From contig DHYU01000070.1 of assembly GCA_002415485.1 (NCBI GenBank), positions 19,233 through 50,681 on the forward strand: a stretch of 31,449 bases of DNA. The letters are read 5' to 3'. This document shows positions 24,895-29,520 of the stretch, in pieces. Position numbers and translations under genes: made by a program. Position 1 is the stretch's first letter. The number at the start of each line of letters is the position of its first letter. The notes below the pieces were generated by a model that worked only from the letters and a program-made list of their open reading frames with translations, made no database searches and had not been told where the DNA came from. The DNA is from Proteobacteria bacterium UBA5122 (GTDB lineage Bacteria; Pseudomonadota; Gammaproteobacteria; Tenderiales; Tenderiaceae).

Positions 24895-25026
24895 GTAGGT
24901 GCGATTAGCAAAGCGTAATCGCACGTATGAAGTTATAGCTGAGAGACGCGCATCAAGATTAGATGTCACGGCAGTGATGAGAGGTGTTTTTCATTCCTCC
25001 GATTACGCTGCGCTAATCGGAGCTAC
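24895..25026. repeat. REPIN-like element, copy 1 (two inverted GTAG-headed REP hairpins)
   Basis: A 30-base element at 24895-24924 starts with GTAG and folds as GTGCGATTA...TAATCGCAC. The second, on the opposite strand at 24997-25026, reads GTAG followed by CTCCGATTA...TAATCGGAG. Both share the core CGATTAGC...GCGTAATCG. Inverted pairs of GTAG-headed palindromes separated by some 70 bases are the described structure of REPINs, which depend on a RAYT (Y1-type) transposase elsewhere in the genome. No such gene lies in this window. The element sits 53 bases after the sulfotransferase stop and may also stabilise the transcript end. Confidence 0.8.
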
Positions 25027-25029
25027 TTA

Positions 25030-25329
25030 CTGCTATACCAAAGACTCATGACTCATTGGCAGCAGGTGATGGGAGATCGTATCTTAACGGTGAACTATGA
25101 AGCGCTGGTCGCCGACAATGAGGCGACCGTGCGCCAGATGATTGAGTTCATTGGTTTGGAGTGGGATGAGCGCTGTCTCAAACATGCCGACAACACCCGT
25201 GCCGTAGTCACCGCCAGTTCCGATCAGGCAACCAAACCCTTGTATACCAGCTCCATAGAACGCTGGCGTCACTATGAATCGCAGCTGCAACCGTTGAAGA
25301 GGGTGTTGGCTGGTGAGTGCTCTATGTGA
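25030..25329 (+). pseudogene. Remnant of a second TPR-sulfotransferase gene (last 99 codons)
   Basis: This is an in-frame, stop-free copy of the final 99 codons of the upstream sulfotransferase, ending at its own TGA. It lacks the TPR array, the PAPS loop and most of the catalytic domain, so it cannot be a functional enzyme. The only ATG (25048) has no ribosome binding site. Seven residues differ from the intact gene. By my count the 15 base changes comprise 7 silent, 7 replacement and one in the stop codon, which is more silent than expected for drift in a dead sequence. This points to divergence while both copies were functional, followed by loss of the 5' part. Confidence 0.85.
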
Positions 25330-25386
25330 ATGGTGTGGGTTAGTTTCCTTCCGTTTAACGTAGCCTGGTTCGTAATTCTGGTTAAT

Positions 25387-25518
25387 GTAGGTGCGATTAG
25401 CAAAGCGTAATCGCACGTATGAAGTTATAGCTGAGAGACGCGCATCAAGATTAGATGTCACGGCAGTGATGAGAGATGTTTTTCATTCCTCCGATTACGC
25501 TGCGCTAATCGGAGCTAC
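25387..25518. repeat. REPIN-like element, copy 2
   Basis: It has the same structure as copy 1, with REP hairpins at 25387-25416 (GTAG head, plus strand) and 25489-25518 (GTAG head, minus strand). Over 132 bases it differs from copy 1 at one position, in the spacer. It ends 3 bases from the stop codon of the minus-strand secreted protein gene, where its hairpin could help terminate or protect that transcript. Confidence 0.8.
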
Positions 25519-25521
25519 GTA

Positions 25522-25884
25522 CTATTTGGGTTTGCGATTTATTACCTGAATATAAACAACTTGGCATGTGTCGTCGACAGGTCTGAGCGTGTCTTCTACT
25601 CCTATTTCTATAGGGAGATTGCTTCGTAGGGATTCGTAAACGGCATGTATTAAATGAGTGTCTGAAGGTAGTATGTCTGCTGTCGTCGGGCGGCAATCGG
25701 ACGAATTCCATCTCTCATCATTTAGATACAATCGAGAGATGCCTTCAATCTTTTTGTGTCCCGGTCTCAAATCCGCAACAGATAAAATGGACTTTATTTC
25801 TACATTTGATCTGAAGTGTTCACCACTGAAGGCATGTTGATGACTCAATAAGAGGAGGATGAACGTTACGATTGTCTTGTTCAT
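25522..25884 (-). CDS. Small secreted protein, function unknown
   Basis: The 120-residue protein has a clear signal peptide (charged NK, hydrophobic stretch TIVTFILLLL, likely cleavage after AFS) and a mature part of about 100 residues with two cysteines, in SSDCRP and DDTCQ, that could form a disulfide in the periplasm. I recognise no domain. Base composition is noticeably more AT-rich than the neighbouring metabolic genes, and the gene abuts a REPIN on its 3' side. Both fit a locally acquired or fast-evolving gene. The ribosome binding site is weak (AAGATC region). The coding call rests on the signal peptide, cysteine placement and uninterrupted frame, so it is less certain than its neighbours. 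Confidence 0.6.
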   Translation of the reverse strand: MNKTIVTFILLLLSHQHAFSGEHFRSNVEIKSILSVADLRPGHKKIEGISRLYLNDERWNSSDCRPTTADILPSDTHLIHAVYESLRSNLPIEIGVEDTLRPVDDTCQVVYIQVINRKPK

Positions 25885-25956
25885 ATTAGATCTTAGTAAA
25901 TAGGTCTGATGAGTAAAGCATCATTGAGTGTATTTATCCTGATGGTAATAAAAGGA

Positions 25957-26199
25957 TTAATTTTCCCCCTTCTCCATCTCATTCACCCGCTTCTCCAACG
26001 CCTCCAACTTCTCCCGCGTCCGCTGCAACACAGCGCTCTGCACTTCAAACTCTTCCCGTGTCACGAGATTCAATTTATCAAAACCACTCTGCAGGATTTG
26101 ATGAAAGTTCTTTTCCATGTCGGCTTGGATGTCTTTGATTCCGGCGGGCACGCTGTCGGCGAGTTTGCGGGCGAGGTCGTCGAAGATTTTGGGGTCCAT
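25957..26199 (-). CDS. ubiK: Ubiquinone biosynthesis accessory factor UbiK
   Basis: The 80-residue helical protein is of the UbiK/BMFP (YqiC) family, which helps assemble the aerobic ubiquinone biosynthesis complex with UbiJ. The N-terminal amphipathic helix (IFDDLARKLADSVPAGIKDI) and the C-terminal coiled coil (REEFEVQSAVLQRTREKLEALEKRV) are both present and in family order, and the length is typical. AAGGAA lies upstream of the ATG. It is divergent from glnK, with a 303-base region between them that holds the nitrogen-control promoter. In many gammaproteobacteria ubiK sits next to glnK-amtB in this divergent arrangement, which supports the call. Confidence 0.92.
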   Translation of the reverse strand: MDPKIFDDLARKLADSVPAGIKDIQADMEKNFHQILQSGFDKLNLVTREEFEVQSAVLQRTREKLEALEKRVNEMEKGEN

Positions 26200-26297
26200 G
26201 CGTTTATTCCTTAATTGCTGATGCGTTTTTGTGCCTTGGAGTTTACGTGATTCTGAAGGCTTCAGGGTAGGCGTTGTGGAGGCATGTCAGGTCGTGC

Positions 26298-26312
26298 GCA
26301 CCATTTTCGTGC
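26298..26312 (+). promoter_or_regulatory. NtrC-like binding site 1
   Basis: GCACCATTTTCGTGC matches the NtrC palindrome GCACCA-N3-TGGTGC with one mismatch. It lies about 100 bases upstream of the sigma-54 promoter, the usual enhancer position. Confidence 0.65.
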
Positions 26313-26329
26313 GTGATTCTGCCGTGCTC

Positions 26330-26344
26330 TATCCATAATGGTGC
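26330..26344 (+). promoter_or_regulatory. NtrC-like binding site 2 (weaker)
   Basis: The right half TGGTGC is perfect; the left half TATCCA keeps three of six consensus bases. Its centre is 32 bases, about three helical turns, from site 1, as expected for cooperative NtrC dimers. A further isolated TGGTGCA half site lies at 26358-26364. Confidence 0.5.
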
Positions 26345-26407
26345 ACAAGGTCGCTGCTGGTGCATCTGTCAAATTTCATCTTCATGTTTTTTAAGAGTTT
26401 TTAAGAT

Positions 26408-26423
26408 TGGCACGCGCCGTGCT
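26408..26423 (+). promoter_or_regulatory. Sigma-54 promoter of glnK-amtB
   Basis: TGGCACGCGCCGTGCT has the invariant GG and GC elements of a -24/-12 promoter separated by exactly 10 bases, and the TGGCAC block matches consensus fully. It lies 80 bases before the glnK start, giving a predicted transcript start near 26434. Confidence 0.82.
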
Positions 26424-26502
26424 CTGTTTTGAACACAGCTGGTTTAGGTTCGCCCATGCGGGCAGGTGACGCAGGCTGGCATGGTTCAAATAGGAGAAAA
26501 AA

Positions 26503-26841
26503 ATGAAATTGATTACTGCGATTATCAAGCCGTTTAAGTTGGATGATGTGCGTGAGGCATTGTCTGACATCGGCGTTCAGGGGATTACCGTGACTGAGGT
26601 CAAAGGTTTCGGTCGCCAGAAGGGGCATACCGAGCTTTACCGTGGTGCGGAATACGTGGTCGATTTTCTGCCCAAGGTGAAGGTGGATATCGCTGTCGCT
26701 GAGGATCTGGTGGATCAGGTGATCGAGGCGATTACCAAGGCGGCCAATACTGGCAAGATCGGTGACGGCAAGATTTTTGTGGTTGGGTTGGAGCAAGCCA
26801 TCCGTATTCGTACCGGTGAGACCGGTACTGAAGCGCTTTAA
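26503..26841 (+). CDS. glnK: Nitrogen regulatory PII protein GlnK
   Basis: The 112-residue trimeric PII signal protein senses 2-oxoglutarate, ATP/ADP and, through uridylylation, glutamine. The uridylylated tyrosine is Y51 in the T-loop (LYRGAEYVVDF). KGFGRQKGH and the C-terminal GKIGDGKIFV segment that contacts nucleotide are intact. Linkage to amtB, 20 bases downstream, identifies it as the GlnK paralogue that blocks the ammonium channel when nitrogen is plentiful. Transcription is predicted from the sigma-54 promoter upstream under NtrC control. AGGAG precedes the ATG. Confidence 0.96.
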   Translation: MKLITAIIKPFKLDDVREALSDIGVQGITVTEVKGFGRQKGHTELYRGAEYVVDFLPKVKVDIAVAEDLVDQVIEAITKAANTGKIGDGKIFVVGLEQAIRIRTGETGTEAL

Positions 26842-26861
26842 GTTTTTGGAGGTTTAGAACG

Positions 26862-28130
26862 ATGGAAAATCAAATTTTTCAACTGCAATACGCGATGGAC
26901 ACCTTTTATTTCCTGGTGTGCGGTGCGTTGGTGATGTGGATGGCGGCGGGCTTCTCGATGCTGGAGGCCGGTATGGTGCGTGCGAAGAACACGACCGAAA
27001 TTCTGACCAAGAATATCGCCCTGTTCGCGATCGCTTCTATTATGTATCTGATTTGTGGTTATCAAATCATGTACGGCGGCGGCTGGTTCCTGTCGGGCAT
27101 TGCCGGTGGTGAATCACTGGTGGCGGATGCACTGGCGGCCTCTGCGGAAGAGGGTTTTGAAGGTGGTGCGGTTTATTCGGGCGCGTCTGACTTCTTCTTC
27201 CAGGTGGTATTCGTAGCAACTGCGATGTCGATCGTCTCTGGTGCGGTGGCTGAGCGTATGAAGCTGTGGGCGTTCCTGGCCTTTGCCGTGGTGATGACTG
27301 CTGTTATCTACCCAATGGAAGGTTCTTGGACCTGGGGCGGTAACGACGTATTCGGTATGTACAACCTGGGCGATCTGGGCTTCGTTGACTTCGCAGGTTC
27401 GGGCATCGTTCACATGGCGGGTGCGGCTGCTGCATTGGCTGGTGTGCTGGTGCTGGGTGCTCGTAAAGGCAAGTACGGCCCTAACGGTGAGGTCTATGCG
27501 ATCCCAGGCGGTAACATGCCGCTGGTTGCACTGGGTACCTTCATCCTGTGGATGGGCTGGTTCGGTTTCAACGGTGGTTCAGTACTGAAGCTGGGTGATA
27601 TCGCCAACGCTAACGCTGTGGCCATGGTGTTCCTGAACACTAATGCTGCTGCCGCTGCTGGTGTCATCACTGCCCTGATCACTGCCCGTGTGATGTTTGG
27701 CAAGGCTGACCTGACCATGGCCTGTAACGGCGCCCTGGCTGGCCTGGTGGCGATCACTGCCGGTCCTGACACTCCTACCCCTCTGATGGCGTCTATTATC
27801 GGTGGTGTTGGTGGTCTGATCGTGGTCTTCTCGATCATCACGCTGGATAAGCTGCGCCTCGACGATCCAGTCGGTGCGATCTCTGTGCACGGTGTGGTCG
27901 GTATCTGGGGTCTGTTGGCAGTGCCGCTGACCAATGCTGATGCTTCTTTCTTGGGTCAAATCGCCGGTGCGCTGACGATCTTTGTCTGGGTCTTCGTCAC
28001 TAGCTTGATTGTCTGGTTTGCACTGAAGGCGATCATGGGTATCCGTGTCAGTGAAGAAGACGAGTACAACGGCGTCGATATTGCTGAGTGTGGTCTGGAA
28101 GCGTATCCAGAGTTCACCAAAGGCAAGTAA
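26862..28130 (+). CDS. amtB: Ammonium transporter AmtB
   Basis: The 422-residue Amt/Mep/Rh-family channel conducts ammonium across the inner membrane as a trimer. It has about eleven hydrophobic helices. The pore histidine pair is H184 (GSGIVHMAG) and H343 (ISVHGVVGIWG), and the phenylalanine gate region FFFQVVFVATAMSIVSGAVAER is conserved. Unlike E. coli AmtB there is no obvious cleaved signal peptide; the protein begins with a short polar segment and helix one, as in many proteobacterial homologues. The C-terminal cytoplasmic tail, which GlnK contacts, starts near IMGIRVSEEDEYNG. GGAGG precedes the ATG and a strong terminator follows. Confidence 0.96.
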   Translation: MENQIFQLQYAMDTFYFLVCGALVMWMAAGFSMLEAGMVRAKNTTEILTKNIALFAIASIMYLICGYQIMYGGGWFLSGIAGGESLVADALAASAEEGFEGGAVYSGASDFFFQVVFVATAMSIVSGAVAERMKLWAFLAFAVVMTAVIYPMEGSWTWGGNDVFGMYNLGDLGFVDFAGSGIVHMAGAAAALAGVLVLGARKGKYGPNGEVYAIPGGNMPLVALGTFILWMGWFGFNGGSVLKLGDIANANAVAMVFLNTNAAAAAGVITALITARVMFGKADLTMACNGALAGLVAITAGPDTPTPLMASIIGGVGGLIVVFSIITLDKLRLDDPVGAISVHGVVGIWGLLAVPLTNADASFLGQIAGALTIFVWVFVTSLIVWFALKAIMGIRVSEEDEYNGVDIAECGLEAYPEFTKGK

Positions 28131-28162
28131 CACCACTTCTGCATAAGTGTTGTGAACATGTT

Positions 28163-28189
28163 GCCCGGGCTTTGCCCGGGCTTTTTTTT
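28163..28189 (+). terminator. Intrinsic terminator of glnK-amtB
   Basis: GCCCGGGC-TTT-GCCCGGGC forms a perfect 8-base stem with a 3-base loop, immediately followed by eight T, 32 bases after the amtB stop. Confidence 0.95.
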
Positions 28190-28273
28190 GTCTGGGATTT
28201 AGTGTCTGGAATTTAGCGGTGGATAGGAATGGGGGGCACCTGGGTGGTGCGGGGAATATTTTTTAGAGGGGGG

Positions 28274-28330
28274 AAATAAAAACCGCCCCTCTCGAAGGCC
28301 GTTGAGCGGAACAACCTTCGTGAGGAGCGG
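28274..28330 (-). terminator. Long intrinsic terminator of the 35-residue membrane protein gene
   Basis: Read on the minus strand, CCGCTCCTC (28330-28322) pairs with GAGGGGCGG (28291-28283) with one G-T pair. Inside that, after an A-A mismatch, CGAAGG pairs with CCTTCG, giving about 15 pairs. The stem ends directly in TTTTTATTT (28282-28274). It lies 28 bases after the stop codon of the small gene on that strand. Confidence 0.9.
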
Positions 28331-28358
28331 GGAGGCTACTGATCAGATGTTTCTAATA

Positions 28359-28466
28359 TTAATCGTTATTGCCTTGATTTGCCAGCTTTGCGTCAGAGAA
28401 GGCGATAAACACGGCAAAGCCGACGATAATGGCCAAAGAAGCTATTTGAACATATGCCCATTCCAT
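28359..28466 (-). CDS. 35-residue single-helix membrane protein, unnamed
   Basis: The ORF encodes 35 residues: a short polar start (MEWAYVQ), one predicted membrane helix (IASLAIIVGFAVFIAF, about residues 8-23) and a polar tail (SDAKLANQGNND). GAGG lies 8 bases before the ATG. A sigma-70-like promoter is found about 65-90 bases upstream, and a strong terminator starts 28 bases after the stop. These signals together make a self-contained transcription unit. The size and topology resemble the small proteins that modulate transporters or respiratory complexes in bacteria, but I recognise no homologue (it does not look like CydX or AcrZ). Its position beside amtB may be chance, since both units have their own terminators. 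Confidence 0.75.
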   Translation of the reverse strand: MEWAYVQIASLAIIVGFAVFIAFSDAKLANQGNND

Positions 28467-28497
28467 GATGATTACCTCGCTTTAGTGGTTAAAAATT

Positions 28498-28510
28498 ACT
28501 GTTTAACAGT
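28498..28510. promoter_or_regulatory. 13-base palindrome in the leader of the small gene
   Basis: ACTGTTTAACAGT is a perfect inverted repeat of 6 bases around one central base. It lies between the predicted transcript start and the ribosome binding site of the minus-strand small gene, where an operator could block transcription. The binding protein is unknown. Confidence 0.4.
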
Positions 28511-28523
28511 GACTTATAATTAG

Positions 28524-28574
28524 CCATGTATTCTATGTGTGTATAAGAAAAAAGTCCATGCATTCTATATGTGT
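28524..28574. repeat. Two 19-base direct repeats over the small-gene promoter
   Basis: CCATGTATTCTATGTGTGT (28524-28542) and CCATGCATTCTATATGTGT (28556-28574) match at 17 of 19 positions. They are 32 bases apart, close to three DNA turns. The first overlaps the -10 element and the second overlaps the -35 element. Confidence 0.7.
28530..28558 (-). promoter_or_regulatory. Sigma-70-like promoter of the 35-residue protein gene
   Basis: On the minus strand TGGACT (28558-28553, 4 of 6 to consensus) is followed after exactly 17 bases by TAGAAT (28535-28530, 5 of 6). The predicted transcript start is near 28523, leaving a leader of about 57 bases. Confidence 0.6.
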
Positions 28575-28617
28575 TTTATCGGGCGGAGGAGGGCGGTCAT
28601 TAGTTTTTTACAAATGT

Positions 28618-29502
28618 TTACGCTCTTGGGAGTTGTAGCAGTTTGGATTTGATTTCGAGGATGTCCATTGCATGGATGGTGAGGAAGTCGTCGTTACGGC
28701 CTATAGCGTTGATAATCATAACGATTTCATCGCCTTTGCGACGAAGGGTGTAGCCTTTGAGGCGATAGGGGGTGTTGACGCCGGGTAGGCTCAATTTGAG
28801 GATTAATGGTTTGTCTTTGGCGATGAGTTTGTGCTCCGGGTCGAAACCATCAAGATCGATGCGCAGGGCGTGATCTGAGAAGTCCAGCAAGGTGCACGGA
28901 TGGCTTTGCGGATCTTTGGGTAGCTCGATGGCGGCCGGGAAGTGGATCTGCAATCGCTGGCTGGCGCGCTGGTCGGTCAGGATGAAGGAGTCGCTATCGA
29001 GGCGCAGGATGGCCACCTCCTGGTTGGCGTAGTGCCCCTCTTTGAGTTTGGTGCGTTTGGATACCACGGTCTCGACGACGGCCACCTGCCCTTGTTGTTG
29101 CTGGCCTAGCAAGGTGATGGTGTTGCCGATGGCGAGGTCGCCCGTTTGCTTCAAGGTATCGCGGCGCTGATAGTCGAGTTGATGCTCACCGCGACTGGCG
29201 GCGGGGATGACGATGCTGCACTGTTTGATCGGGTCCAGTCGAATGCCTTCGCCGTCGCGTTTGAGTACGAGTGAGGTATCACCATTGCCGTCGAGGTCTT
29301 GGCTGCTATAGATCAGATAGCCATTGACCAGATAGGCGAGGATGACGCTGTCGAGGATGATGTCTTCCTGATATTCCGGGTAATAACGGATCTTGCTGCC
29401 GATGGCAAAGCGGCGCATGAATTCGCGCAGCTGCCCGGGTTGCAATAATGGTTGCTCTGCTTTGTTCTCGGTAGCGGTTTTTTTGCGGAAAAACTTCAGC
29501 AT
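28618..29502 (-). CDS. PilZ-like domain protein, two-part, YcgR-like layout
   Basis: The 294-residue cytoplasmic protein has an N-terminal beta-rich region (about 30-150) and a C-terminal PilZ-like domain (about 175-285). The arginine motif is RASQR (R179, R183). The second motif reads DFSDHA (D207), where A replaces the usual final G, so cyclic-di-GMP binding may be weakened. The two-part layout is reminiscent of YcgR flagellar-brake proteins, but I cannot match the N-terminal part to a named family. It lies 18 bases after the DedA-PAP2 gene on the same strand, so co-transcription is likely. No strong ribosome binding site is seen at the ATG. Confidence 0.68.
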   Translation of the reverse strand: MLKFFRKKTATENKAEQPLLQPGQLREFMRRFAIGSKIRYYPEYQEDIILDSVILAYLVNGYLIYSSQDLDGNGDTSLVLKRDGEGIRLDPIKQCSIVIPAASRGEHQLDYQRRDTLKQTGDLAIGNTITLLGQQQQGQVAVVETVVSKRTKLKEGHYANQEVAILRLDSDSFILTDQRASQRLQIHFPAAIELPKDPQSHPCTLLDFSDHALRIDLDGFDPEHKLIAKDKPLILKLSLPGVNTPYRLKGYTLRRKGDEIVMIINAIGRNDDFLTIHAMDILEIKSKLLQLPRA

Positions 29503-29520
29503 AGACAGTCGGGCGCTCTT

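Larger units (their letters stand above)
24542..25518 (+). repeat. Imperfect tandem duplication of sulfotransferase tail plus REPIN
   Basis: Unit A (24542-25026) and unit B (25030-25518) are direct copies offset by 488 bases at the start and 492 at the end, because of a 4-base indel near 24855/25343. The coding tail (about 300 bases) differs at 15 positions, but the 166-base noncoding part from GTTTAACGTAGCC to the end differs at one. Unit A carries the true end of the sulfotransferase gene; unit B carries only the tail. The boundary between the units falls 3 bases after the CTAC that ends the REPIN of unit A. Confidence 0.93.

Noticed and set aside
25048..25329. A separate 93-residue gene starting at the ATG at 25048
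   Set aside because: The homology to the sulfotransferase tail starts earlier, at 25030, the ATG has no ribosome binding site, and the catalytic part is missing. It is treated as a gene remnant.
24895..25518. Short CRISPR-like array from the repeated palindromes
   Set aside because: The repeats alternate in orientation, the spacers between the two units are copies of each other rather than unique, and no cas genes are present. The REPIN reading fits.
28236..28256. Second plus-strand terminator from GCACC-TGGGT-GGTGC
   Set aside because: The stem has only 5 pairs and the T tract starts several bases after it, so it does not have the form of an intrinsic terminator. The perfect one at 28163-28189 suffices.
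28302..28523. Plus-strand frame of about 73 codons between amtB and the PilZ-like gene
   Set aside because: It begins inside the minus-strand terminator hairpin, runs antisense to the 35-residue gene, has no ribosome binding site, and its translation has no domain. The minus-strand gene explains the region better.
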